Part shown: piece after piece, positions 1 through 6,886 of the stretch
Layout: the number at the start of each line of letters is the position of its first letter
How positions within the stretch are numbered: the stretch's first letter is position 1
Assembly (NCBI GenBank): GCA_023414985.1
Contig: JAEZLY010000237.1
Location: forward strand, 1 to 28,052
Length of the DNA stretch: 28,052 nucleotides
Direction: 5' to 3'
Source of the DNA: Bacillota bacterium
Lineage (GTDB): Bacteria > Bacillota > Clostridia > Lachnospirales > Lachnospiraceae
The notes under the pieces: generated by a model
Told to the model about the DNA's origin: nothing
Database searches by the model: none
The model's input: only the letters and a program-made list of their open reading frames with translations
Position numbers and translations under genes: made by a program

Positions 1-59
1 GTATAACAGGACGATCAGGTCTCTAGATGAACAAGAGTAGAAATCCTTCTAACCAAGAG

Positions 60-97
60 AAAAGAGGATGGGCAGCGGTCCGCTTCCTATCCTCTTT
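60..97 (-). terminator. Terminator hairpin overlapping the end of the PHP gene
   Basis: The two 9-base arms AAAGAGGAT and ATCCTCTTT flank further paired blocks (GG/CC and AGCGG/CCGCT) separated by single mismatches, forming one long hairpin. Reading leftward the stem is followed by TTTTC. The TAG stop codon of the PHP gene (87-89) lies inside the stem, so the end of the gene and its terminator overlap. The + strand copy is followed by TTTCTTTT, so the hairpin could work in both directions. Confidence 0.7.
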
Positions 98-812
98 CTT
101 TTGAAATCAACGCTTTTATGACAGCCACCCTGCTCTTTTCCTCGCAGGAAAGAAAATTTACTGCTTCATTAATCCTTCCCAGATCATGTGCATCCGAGTC
201 GGTAATTATATTACAAGTCTTCAGATACGGATTGGCCCCGGATAGCTCCTCGAGCTTACCGAGATCCGCCAGCTCTGCTACAAGAAAATCTGCATCCGGA
301 GAAATGAAACCAAGATTGGACAGCAGGCTGTTCGAATTCTTATCCAGATGTGCCGGAATGTAAACCCCATGATATTCCTTCATCAACCGACCAAGCTCAT
401 CAAAGGAGATATCCGTAGCATTGATCAGAAGGTAAGGCTCCGTATCAATGACACGATCCTCCTCGTCACAGACTTCCTGTTTCCCGAAAGCATTCACATC
501 ATTCGGAATCTTCATCAGCTTTTCAGCTACATATTCACTGAACCGAAGTGCATCTCCAAGCTCTGCGAAAAGACACAGGGCATGCACCTCCTCCATGGTT
601 GTCAGTTCCATTCCCGGTATCGCAAGAATTCCATACTGCTCAGCCAGCTTCAGCACCGCAGGACAATTCCTGCAGGAGTTATGATCTGTTACCGCAATGA
701 CATCAAGACCTTTGATCGCGGACATTCCGATGATATTACCGGGTGTCATATCCTCATCGCCGCAGGGAGATAGGCAGGAATGGATATGAAGATCATAGGA
801 AAGCTTAAGCAT
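87..812 (-). CDS. PHP-domain metal-dependent phosphoesterase (YciV/TrpH-like)
   Basis: This 241-residue protein has the PHP metal-site signatures: DLHIHSCLSPCGD at the N terminus (His9, His11), VTDHNS (Asp43-His44), GMELTT (Glu69), IPAHLDKNS in the second half and DSDAHDLG near the end. PHP proteins are metal-dependent phosphoesterases or nucleases; the substrate here is unknown. The start overlaps the end of the preceding DRTGG gene by 8 bases and has no strong Shine-Dalgarno sequence, so translation is probably coupled. It is the last gene of a leftward cluster with a divergent [FeFe] hydrogenase, which suggests a nucleotide or phospho-metabolite signalling role rather than DNA repair; that is inference. 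Family assignment is firm, function is not. Confidence 0.9.
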   Translation of the reverse strand: MLKLSYDLHIHSCLSPCGDEDMTPGNIIGMSAIKGLDVIAVTDHNSCRNCPAVLKLAEQYGILAIPGMELTTMEEVHALCLFAELGDALRFSEYVAEKLMKIPNDVNAFGKQEVCDEEDRVIDTEPYLLINATDISFDELGRLMKEYHGVYIPAHLDKNSNSLLSNLGFISPDADFLVAELADLGKLEELSGANPYLKTCNIITDSDAHDLGRINEAVNFLSCEEKSRVAVIKALISKERG

Positions 813-1140
813 GTTGTTTCTGATAGATGATCAATGCTGCATCAAAAATCGGAAGCTCGGTCAGAAACACGGTAATCCCCTGTTCCTTTGCACGTGCCAA
901 TGCTGCATCGTCAAGACGGCTTCCCTCCGCAAGTATGATACAGGAAGCGTCTGCAAGTGTGGTCACCGCAAGGGTATTCACATTTCCCATAACAGTTACC
1001 CAGGCAGAATCCGCAGGCATCTTTCCCATAGCAATGCTTAGCAGGTCACAACAAAACGGTACCGATATCTCCCTATCTGTATTACCGCCTTCATTCAGTA
1101 CCTGAAAACATCCATCTTGAATTAAATCCGTAACCTTCAT
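805..1140 (-). CDS. DRTGG-domain protein (downstream copy)
   Basis: A 111-residue single-domain protein resembling the DRTGG domain found in phosphotransacetylases and CBS-domain proteins. It matches the gene at 3062-3415 in length and layout: an N-terminal MKVTDLIQ-like segment, a central hydrophobic VTVMGNVNTLAVTTLADASCIILAEG segment (given in part) and a C-terminal 'AREKGI-(T/A)-(V/I)' strand. DRTGG domains are thought to be regulatory and ligand binding; no catalytic residues are visible. The start has AAGGAAG six bases upstream. It lies 131 bases after the hydrogenase-like gene and overlaps the PHP gene. Its hydrophobic strands and loose conservation support a Rossmann-like sensor fold. 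Having two paralogous DRTGG proteins in one cluster suggests a heteromer or two ligands (inference). Confidence 0.8.
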   Translation of the reverse strand: MKVTDLIQDGCFQVLNEGGNTDREISVPFCCDLLSIAMGKMPADSAWVTVMGNVNTLAVTTLADASCIILAEGSRLDDAALARAKEQGITVFLTELPIFDAALIIYQKQHA

Positions 1141-1271
1141 CTGTTTCTTCCTTCCGTATCGTTAATTAGTCTATTCCTTACTCCCTGAGACTCCATCTGA
1201 TCTCATTTCCGATCTTACGGTATCTTCCTAAAACAAGGCCCTCCTCGGAGAGTTCAATACTATCCCAGCAT

Positions 1272-2555
1272 TTATTTTTTGATATCAAGCTTTGACAATT
1301 CACTGGAGAGCTTATGGATATAGTCTCTGAGGATATGAATACAATCCTGCTCATTTGCCACACCGCGCACGATATCCTCAGCTAATGCCTTACAGGTAGG
1401 TGCACCACAGGAGCCGCAGTCCAGCTTCGGAAACTTCTCGCAAAGCTCCTCGACTCTTGCCATGTTGGCGATACTTTCATTCATATCTTTGCCAAGCTTA
1501 AATACCGGTTCATATTTGACATCGTCCGTCCAGAATTTATCCGAGTTGACACCACTGATCAGATGAGAGCAGGCAATCGGAAGATATTTACGGAGTCTCT
1601 GCAGTTTCACCTTCGCCAGATAAGGATTCTCTACCGTCAGCACGCCGCCCACACAACCACCGGCGCAGGCATTCAGTTCTATGAATTCTAACCGGTCGAA
1701 TTTATCATCCTCCAGATCCTCCAATACCCTGATTACATTTTCAATCCCATCCGCTGCCAGATAGTTTTCCGAGAGTAGGCTTCCGGCTTCTCCGCCGGTA
1801 CTGCCCCAGCCGATTCCTATTCTTCCCGAGATGCTCAGTTCCTCCACATCATCAATGCTCTGTTTCATCAGCGGAAGAAGGATCGGATAGATTTCTTTAA
1901 TCGCAAGTACACCATCAATCTCACTATGGTCAATACCGATTGGAGATTTCACGGCTGTCATCTTCGCAGGGCAGGGGGAAATAAAGATAATTCCTATCTT
2001 CTCCCTTGGTAATCCTGTCTTTTCCATTGCCTTATCCTTGGCTATGGAAGCCGCAAGATCCACCGGTGCACAGATAGGAAGCAGGTGTTCAATCAGATTC
2101 GGAAAACGCACCTGTATTAAGCGTACCACAGAAGGGCAGGCCGTGCTGATGATCGGCCACTGCTCCTTATGTTCGGCAACATATTTTCTGGACATCTCGG
2201 AAACCAATTCAGCAGCTCCGCTTACCTCATATACATCATCAAAACCCATTTTTTTCAGGGCTGTCAATACGATGTTAATGTCCTCCAGATGGTTGAACTG
2301 ACCATACAGAGAGGGAGCCGGTAACGCAACGGTATACTCAAACTGCTTCATGATTTCAGGGGAATCATAGGTAGCCTCTTTCGCATGATGCGGACAGATA
2401 CGGATACATTCTCCGCAATCTATGCAGAACTCTTTTGTAATTACGGCTTTTCCGTTTCTTACCCGGATGGCTTGTGTAGGACAGCGTTTAATGCAATTGA
2501 TGCATCCCATACATAAGTCTTCCTTCAAACGTACCGAAGTAAAAAATTTGCCCAT
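1272..2555 (-). CDS. Divergent, probably sensory [FeFe]-hydrogenase-like iron-sulfur protein
   Basis: This 427-residue protein starts with a two-cluster ferredoxin domain (Cys15-18-21-25 and Cys44-47-50-54), continues with an iron-only hydrogenase large-subunit-like domain (about 70-345) and ends with a CxxC-x4-C-x16-C iron-sulfur motif (Cys380, 383, 388, 405). Four cysteines sit where H-cluster ligands are expected: Cys140 (STACPS), Cys195 (SPCPAK), Cys297 and Cys301 (ACAGGCVGG). All three loops differ from the catalytic form (TSC(C/S)PGW, MPCTAKK, GCPGGCVNGGGQP), which is present in HydA of this window. Ala139 lies beside the first ligand. Divergent enzymes of this kind are known as putative hydrogen sensors; a slow catalyst is also possible. 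Shine-Dalgarno AAGGGGG is six bases before the ATG. Its neighbours are an ATPase and two DRTGG genes, not electron-transfer subunits. Confidence 0.88.
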   Translation of the reverse strand: MGKFFTSVRLKEDLCMGCINCIKRCPTQAIRVRNGKAVITKEFCIDCGECIRICPHHAKEATYDSPEIMKQFEYTVALPAPSLYGQFNHLEDINIVLTALKKMGFDDVYEVSGAAELVSEMSRKYVAEHKEQWPIISTACPSVVRLIQVRFPNLIEHLLPICAPVDLAASIAKDKAMEKTGLPREKIGIIFISPCPAKMTAVKSPIGIDHSEIDGVLAIKEIYPILLPLMKQSIDDVEELSISGRIGIGWGSTGGEAGSLLSENYLAADGIENVIRVLEDLEDDKFDRLEFIELNACAGGCVGGVLTVENPYLAKVKLQRLRKYLPIACSHLISGVNSDKFWTDDVKYEPVFKLGKDMNESIANMARVEELCEKFPKLDCGSCGAPTCKALAEDIVRGVANEQDCIHILRDYIHKLSSELSKLDIKK

Positions 2556-2639
2556 CGTAATCCCCCTTGAACTGTTACTATCCGATCAAAAATTAGTAAC
2601 AATAAATTCTTTAGTTTATCACAAATTTAACAATCTAAA

Positions 2640-3065
2640 CTATGCCATCTTTACTTTCATCGTCACTGTCGTCCCCACTCCAACATGGCTGTCGATATTT
2701 AATTCATCACTGTACTTCTTCATGTTGGGAAGTCCCATTCCCGCACCAAAGCCAAGATTGCGGATATTATCGGGGGCAGTGGAGTAACCGGCCTGCATAG
2801 CCAGCTCAATATCTTCAATTCCCGGGCCCTGATCCTTCAGTATCATTTCGATTTCTTCCGGAGATATGGTCACATCTATCTTTCCGCCGGATGCATGAAT
2901 CACCATGTTAATCTCCCCTTCATACATGGCAATGGACACTTTACGGACGATTTCGGGATCTACACCCATCTTCTTTAAGCTGCTCTTTAAGCTGCTTGAG
3001 GCCTCTCCTGCTCTGGTGAAATCATTGGCAGGTACCTCGTAGGTCATTTTAATCACGTTGCTCAT
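2640..3065 (-). CDS. RsbW/SpoIIAB-like GHKL ATPase (anti-sigma factor type)
   Basis: A 141-residue single GHKL ATPase domain. The N box reads YEGEINMVIHA (about 49-59), the G1 box DQGPGIED and the G2 box GFGAGMGLPNMKK. There is no histidine phosphoacceptor domain, so it resembles serine kinases of the RsbW/SpoIIAB group that bind sigma factors or STAS partners. No sigma factor or obvious STAS partner is adjacent. The start codon overlaps the stop of the upstream DRTGG gene (ATGA type), so the two are translationally coupled. Next to a putative hydrogen-sensing protein, a role in passing a redox signal to a partner protein is plausible but not shown. The N-terminal YEVPANDFTRAGEASSSLK matches the usual start of RsbW-type domains. 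Confidence 0.88.
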   Translation of the reverse strand: MSNVIKMTYEVPANDFTRAGEASSSLKSSLKKMGVDPEIVRKVSIAMYEGEINMVIHASGGKIDVTISPEEIEMILKDQGPGIEDIELAMQAGYSTAPDNIRNLGFGAGMGLPNMKKYSDELNIDSHVGVGTTVTMKVKMA

Positions 3066-3415
3066 TTATAGTCCGGACCTCCCCGTAAGCCTTTCTCATA
3101 AAGCATACCACAGGCTGCGAACATCCTGTGACCGGTGGAGAGTATGGCAATTTCTTTTTCCCTTGCCATTTCTATCATGGCATCATCGGGCATCTTTCCT
3201 CTGACAAATACGATACAGACAATATCCATCATCTCACAGGTGCGGATCACCTGAAGATTACAGAGTCCTGTGAGTAGCACGGACTGGTCCTTCATAAATG
3301 CCAAAACATCGCTCATCATATCCGAGCCGCAGGCAGTATGTACCTCGTGATCCTTCCATTCCTCTCCGACGATGTACTTCGCCCCCAATATTTCTCTAAC
3401 GTCCTCAATAGTCAT
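3062..3415 (-). CDS. DRTGG-domain protein (first gene of leftward cluster)
   Basis: A 117-residue protein of the same type as the one at 805-1140. It begins MTIEDVREILGAKYIVGEEW, has a central LLTGLCNLQVIRTCEMMDIV segment and a REKEIAILSTGHRMFAACGML end. The start at 3415 is preferred over an in-frame ATG at 3436 because GGAGG lies six bases before it; that Shine-Dalgarno would otherwise be inside the coding region. Its stop overlaps the start of the ATPase gene. DRTGG domains are regulatory; several cysteines (about residues 29, 53, 60) make redox or metal sensing conceivable, but that is speculation. I could not find a clean sigma-A promoter upstream. Confidence 0.85.
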   Translation of the reverse strand: MTIEDVREILGAKYIVGEEWKDHEVHTACGSDMMSDVLAFMKDQSVLLTGLCNLQVIRTCEMMDIVCIVFVRGKMPDDAMIEMAREKEIAILSTGHRMFAACGMLYEKGLRGGPDYK

Positions 3416-3505
3416 GTGATACCTCCATTTTAACAATATGCTTTATATATTGGAATAGGGGGACAAAAGGCATAGTGCACTAGTTATGAAATAATGTGTT
3501 AATCC

Positions 3506-3628
3506 GGCAAAAGGTCCAGCTGTTATACAGCTGGATCACATGCACAGGAAAGCCTCTGGAAAGACGACTTTCCGAGGGCTTTCTTGTGCATGTTTATCAT
3601 GTCACCATCGGTGACATGACCTTTTGCC
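3506..3628. repeat. Four-way-junction inverted-repeat element (structured RNA or small mobile element)
   Basis: A 123-base block is almost fully self-complementary. Outer arms GGCAAAAGGTC (3506-3516) and GACCTTTTGCC (3618-3628) enclose three consecutive hairpins: CCAGCTGT/ACAGCTGG (3516-3534, loop TAT); a long arm ACATGCACA/TGTGCATGT (3538-3546 with 3585-3593) continued by GAAAGCC/GGCTTTC and capped by GGAAAG-ACGA-CTTTCC; and TCATGTCACC/GGTGACATGA (3597-3619, loop ATC). Neither strand ends in a poly-T tract, so it is not a standard terminator, and no target-site duplication is visible. It occupies most of the 272-base gap between two leftward genes; nothing else is seen in that gap. Confidence 0.75.
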
Positions 3629-3687
3629 TCTAAAATCACATACCATATATCACCCTAATCATATTCTTCCATTACTAAGTATTGTCT

Positions 3688-4989
3688 TTACCCATTCAAA
3701 TTTCCGCTGAATACCTCAAAGGAACTTGTAGGGATTTTTTTCGCCATGACCAGCGCTGCATTGGCGTTCGCCAACAAAGTCCCGTATTCCTGATTTCCTC
3801 TCTGCAATACCATGCCGATGCTTACCACAAGACCATTCTTTGTATGCTTATAGGAATATAGCTCCTCAAGTTCCGTGCACAGCTTCTCTGCCTTATGGAA
3901 GGCCAGCTGATCGGACGGCATATCCTTGATATAGATTGCAAATTCGCTCAGTCCTATTCTGCCGATTACGTCCGTTGTACGGAAATTTTCTTTCAGAATA
4001 GCTGCTACCAAGGATAAAATATCTTCTCCCTGGATTGACTTTTTCATTTCATTGATGCTCTTATAATTCCTGATATCAACCAACAGCAGGGCTGTAAGAG
4101 AATCCTGCCTCTGCTTTTTGATTGCCTCTTTGATCATAATTTCCGTTGATTCCTTTGAGCAGACCTTAGTCAGGGCATCCAGGGCCGGGATGTATTCCAT
4201 TTCTGGCGTATCCTTTTCGATTGAATTCTTCAGGGCAAGTTTACCGACCAGCTTACTGGGGGTTTTATTCTCTCCAAAGATAATGGATGCATAACAGGTA
4301 TACCAGCAGGGTGTCCCATCCTTCGGAAGCATTCTCAGCTCGAATCTGGCCAGCTTCCTTCCGCTCATCATACTGTTAAAAATCTTGATGACTGCAGGCA
4401 GCTCGTCGGGATGAATTGTCTTCGTCTTCTCAAGCTTCTTCCGAAAGCTCGGTATGACCGCATCCTTGCCGAATGCCTCTCGGAATATCTCGGAAAAGCT
4501 TAAGGTATCTGTTGCGATATCATATTCAAAATACAGATCCTTAGAAAGATCTGTTATCACTCTGTTATAATCTACACTCTGTTCCAGCTTCTTATACTGC
4601 TGCATGATGTCCGTAATGTCTGAAGCCACACAGGCGAAAACCGGTACTGACTTCGTACCGTTCTGATGAATCTCCTGCATCCTTTTACCGGAAAGCATAA
4701 TCCATTTGAAGCTTCCGTCCTGCTGCAGGATACGGAAGTTGAAGCTGAGCATATTATCCTTTCTGCTCTTCTGGGCCGCTATCTGCTGCGTAACATAAAT
4801 CACATCCGCTGAGTATACCAGACGAAGAAGTATGGACGGGGCTTTGCTGTCGGCTGCAGTTCTTACCGTTGAGTAAAAAGTATCCGTTGCATAAAGAATT
4901 GTAAGTACGTCATCCATCGCCAGCTTTGCAACACCCCCGGGGGCTGATTGGATCATTTCTTCAAATAGGTATCTCGTCATTTCATCCAT
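3688..4989 (-). CDS. PAS-PAS-GGDEF protein with degenerate GGDEF motif
   Basis: A 433-residue soluble protein with two PAS-like regions (about 15-135, ending in the PAC-like segment ASDITDIMQQYKKLEQ, and about 145-265) and a C-terminal GGDEF domain (about 280-430). The metal-binding LLVDIRNYKSINE segment is recognisable, but the signature motif reads GLSEF in place of GG(D/E)EF within RIGLSEFAIYI, so diguanylate cyclase activity is unlikely. Such domains often act as nucleotide-binding or protein-interaction modules. No transmembrane segment is visible. The start has AGGAAGG about eight bases upstream. A TTGTAT-17-TATAAT promoter lies about 80 bases upstream, divergent from the hydrogenase operon, which makes a regulatory link possible but unproven. 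Confidence 0.85.
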   Translation of the reverse strand: MDEMTRYLFEEMIQSAPGGVAKLAMDDVLTILYATDTFYSTVRTAADSKAPSILLRLVYSADVIYVTQQIAAQKSRKDNMLSFNFRILQQDGSFKWIMLSGKRMQEIHQNGTKSVPVFACVASDITDIMQQYKKLEQSVDYNRVITDLSKDLYFEYDIATDTLSFSEIFREAFGKDAVIPSFRKKLEKTKTIHPDELPAVIKIFNSMMSGRKLARFELRMLPKDGTPCWYTCYASIIFGENKTPSKLVGKLALKNSIEKDTPEMEYIPALDALTKVCSKESTEIMIKEAIKKQRQDSLTALLLVDIRNYKSINEMKKSIQGEDILSLVAAILKENFRTTDVIGRIGLSEFAIYIKDMPSDQLAFHKAEKLCTELEELYSYKHTKNGLVVSIGMVLQRGNQEYGTLLANANAALVMAKKIPTSSFEVFSGNLNG

Positions 4990-5071
4990 AGGTTTGCCTT
5001 CCTCTTTTATCTGTTTTCACATTAGAATTTATACGAATTTTCGAACTTTTATCGGGTAGTAAGTAACAATA

Positions 5072-5100
5072 ATTATAATACATATTCCCTGTAAATACAA
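5072..5100 (-). promoter_or_regulatory. Sigma-A-type promoter for the PAS-GGDEF gene
   Basis: Leftward TTGTAT (-35, 5095-5100) and TATAAT (-10, 5072-5077) are separated by exactly 17 bases. The gene starts at 4989, giving a leader of roughly 75 bases. Confidence 0.65.
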
Positions 5101-5237
5101 TGTGTGAATACGAGCCTGATCATTAGAATAATTTATTAAAATTATTAAATATTTCCGCCTATGCATGTTGTATAGATAGCTTTCTATTATAATCCAGATA
5201 GTTGTTAATTATTTTTGTAGATTTTTTAACAGACTTA

Positions 5238-5246
5238 TGTTATAAT
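5238..5246 (+). promoter_or_regulatory. Extended -10 promoter of the hydrogenase operon
   Basis: TGTTATAAT forms an extended -10 (TG, one base, TATAAT at 5241-5246) 46 bases before hydC. No good -35 is present at 17-base spacing; TTGTAG at 5215 is 20 bases away. The upstream region 5101-5240 is AT-rich and otherwise shows only short AT dyads, such as AATAATTT/AATTATT near 5130-5147. Confidence 0.6.
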
Positions 5247-5254
5247 GTGACTGT

Positions 5255-5268
5255 TTGTGGCGACACAA
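5255..5268. promoter_or_regulatory. Candidate operator dyad downstream of the hydrogenase promoter
   Basis: TTGTG-GCGA-CACAA is a perfect 5+5 inverted repeat located just downstream of the -10, where a repressor would block transcription. It resembles half-sites of the NADH-sensing regulator Rex (TTGTGA...TCACAA), but the spacer is shorter than the usual Rex site, so the assignment is tentative. Confidence 0.35.
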
Positions 5269-5291
5269 TTTATAATTAAGGAGGTTTAAAA

Positions 5292-5786
5292 ATGGGATCG
5301 CAGATTAACTCAGTACCCTTTGCAGGAACAAAAGAGCAGGAAGCTGCGCTTTTAAAAGTCATTGCTAATCATAAAGACGAAAAAGGCGCATTAATGCCCA
5401 TTCTGCAAAAGGCACAAGGTATTTATGGTTATCTTCCTATCGAAGTTCAGACCATTATTTCTAACGAGATGAATGTACCGCTTGAAAAAATCTACGGTAT
5501 CGTAACATTCTATTCTCAGTTCTCACTTAATCCGAAGGGCAAATACAATGTTTCAGTATGCCTTGGAACCGCTTGCTATGTAAAGGGTTCCGGAGAGATC
5601 TTCAACAAGCTTCAGGAGGCTCTTGGAGTAGAAGATGGCGGATGTACAAAAGACGGTAAGTTTTCATTAGAATCCTGCCGTTGCATCGGCGCATGCGGAC
5701 TTGCACCTGTACTTACCATCAACGAAGATGTATATGGTAAATTAACGCTTGATGATCTTGAGGGCATCTTAGCAAAATACGAATAA
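5292..5786 (+). CDS. hydC: NuoE-like subunit of electron-bifurcating [FeFe] hydrogenase
   Basis: A 164-residue NADH dehydrogenase 24-kDa-type protein. The N-terminal helical part (LMPILQKAQGIYGYLP, KIYGIVTFYSQF) is followed by a thioredoxin-like [2Fe-2S] domain with ligands Cys90 and Cys95 (CLGTAC) and Cys131 and Cys135 (CIGAC). In HydABC enzymes this subunit passes electrons within the flavin-containing complex that oxidises NADH and reduced ferredoxin together to make hydrogen. It is first in a six-gene operon. AAGGAGG precedes the ATG by seven bases. The stop is two bases before the next gene. Length and motifs are normal for the family. Confidence 0.95.
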   Translation: MGSQINSVPFAGTKEQEAALLKVIANHKDEKGALMPILQKAQGIYGYLPIEVQTIISNEMNVPLEKIYGIVTFYSQFSLNPKGKYNVSVCLGTACYVKGSGEIFNKLQEALGVEDGGCTKDGKFSLESCRCIGACGLAPVLTINEDVYGKLTLDDLEGILAKYE

Positions 5787-5788
5787 AT

Positions 5789-6346
5789 ATGATGACAGAA
5801 ATCTCTCTTAATGTATTGGATATCGCTAACAATTCAATCAGGGCAAATGCCAGTCTGATTGAAATAATAATACAGATAAAAAGAGACTTAGATACACTGA
5901 AGATTACAATCGCCGATAATGGCTGCGGAATGACAGAAGAGCAGATCAGACAGGTCGAGGATCCTTTCTTTACCACCAGAACTACCCGCAAGGTGGGTCT
6001 GGGTGTTCCATTTTTTAAGATGGCTGCACTAAGCACCGGAGGAAGCTTTCGGATTGAATCCACTCCCGGAACCGGTACTACGGTAATTGCAGAGTTCGGA
6101 TTATCCCACATTGACCGCATGCCCCTTGGCGATATGAACAGCACCATGTTGACCCTAATCACTTTGAATCCGCAGATCGACTTCCTTTATACATATGCTT
6201 TTGATGATAAGGAATTTACCCTGGATACCAGAGAGTTCCGCCAAATTCTCAATGATATCCCGTTAAATTCTCCGGAAGTTGCTGCTTATATCAAAGAATA
6301 TCTTACTGAGAATCAATATGAGACGGATGGCGGGCATCCCGTATAA
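5789..6346 (+). CDS. GHKL ATPase (histidine-kinase-like catalytic domain only)
   Basis: A 185-residue protein with an N box (NVLDIANNSIRANAS), G1 box (DNGCGMTEEQ) and a G2-type glycine motif (GLGVPFFKMAA), followed by the usual TPGTGTTV strand. There is no dimerisation/phosphoacceptor domain, no sensor and no membrane segment, so it is not a complete histidine kinase. The remaining about 70 residues (from SHIDRMPLGD) are not a domain I recognise. It sits between hydC and a DsrE gene, inside the structural hydrogenase operon. In Clostridia this ATPase gene is often linked to HydABC (recalled, not checked). A regulatory kinase for hydrogenase expression or activity is a fair guess. The start is one of two adjacent ATG codons and has a weak ribosome-binding site. 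Confidence 0.85.
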   Translation: MMTEISLNVLDIANNSIRANASLIEIIIQIKRDLDTLKITIADNGCGMTEEQIRQVEDPFFTTRTTRKVGLGVPFFKMAALSTGGSFRIESTPGTGTTVIAEFGLSHIDRMPLGDMNSTMLTLITLNPQIDFLYTYAFDDKEFTLDTREFRQILNDIPLNSPEVAAYIKEYLTENQYETDGGHPV

Positions 6347-6389
6347 TGATCATCCATCAAACAGCATAAATGCATGGAAGGAAAAGCCT

Positions 6390-6734
6390 ATGAAGAAATC
6401 AGAGAAGCTCTACATTCTATGGACGAACGATAATGTGATAACTTCCGAAAAGATGGTTCTGATGTATGCATTAAACAGTAAGACACAGAATTGGTGGAAT
6501 GAAGTAACCGTCATTCTTTGGGGCGCAACTGCTAAACTTGCTGCTGAGAACCAATTAATACGGGAAAAAATAAAAATGGCAATACACACCGGTGTTATCT
6601 TTTCTGCATGCAAAGCCTGTGCAGACCAGCTGGGAGTTACAGATCAGCTGACAGAGCTCGGCATTGAAGTGAAATATTGGGGTGACGGATTAACAGAGAT
6701 ATTAAAAGAAGGCGAGCAGTTACTGACGATTTAA
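6390..6734 (+). CDS. DsrE-family small protein
   Basis: A 114-residue protein with a DsrE/DsrF-like alpha/beta layout: KLYILWTNDNVITSEKMVLMYA at the start, VTVILWGATAKL in the second strand, then HTGVIFSACKACADQLGV with a CxxC pair (about residues 73 and 76), and a C-terminal IEVKYWGDGLTEILKEG. Members of this family take part in sulfur transfer or redox relay and some are purely structural. The start at 6390 is chosen because GGAAGG lies nearby and because it begins at the first residues typical of the fold; an upstream in-frame extension overlaps the ATPase gene and looks non-homologous. Its place among hydrogenase genes suggests a redox or sulfur-relay helper (inference). Confidence 0.75.
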   Translation: MKKSEKLYILWTNDNVITSEKMVLMYALNSKTQNWWNEVTVILWGATAKLAAENQLIREKIKMAIHTGVIFSACKACADQLGVTDQLTELGIEVKYWGDGLTEILKEGEQLLTI

Positions 6735-6769
6735 TCGGAACATGTCTCTGCCGTTGAAATTAATTTATC

Positions 6770-6883
6770 AAGGGAGGTTAAATCCTCCTACCAAGTTCTT
6801 TGTAAATTTTATTAGTATTTAAGGGAGGATAATATCCTCCTATCAAGTTCTTAGTAAATTCTATAAGTATTTAAGGAGGATTA
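6770..6883 (+). repeat. Tandemly duplicated ribosome-binding region with SD/anti-SD hairpins
   Basis: Two units of 51 and 52 bases (6770-6820 and 6821-6872), about 85% identical by eye, are followed by the start of a third (6873-6883) that supplies the real ribosome-binding site AAGGAGGA of the ferredoxin gene at 6887. Each full unit begins AAGGGAGG and contains a matching TCCTCC 5-6 bases later, forming a small hairpin GGAGG-loop-CCTCC. The CCTCC of the second unit (6836-6840) could also pair with the functional GGAGG at 6875-6879. This gives a possible translational control element inside the hydrogenase operon. Confidence 0.8.
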
Positions 6884-6886
6884 AGC

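Noticed and set aside
348..773. 141-codon + strand frame opposite the PHP gene
   Set aside because: Antisense shadow; the PHP gene has family motifs, this one none.
3506..3628. Insertion sequence remnant with target duplication
   Set aside because: No direct repeats flank the outer arms and no transposase frame is present.
5195..5268. Full Rex operator before hydC
   Set aside because: Half-sites TTGTTAA and TTAACAG are present, but the 17-base spacing does not match Rex; only the short TTGTG/CACAA dyad is kept, at low confidence.
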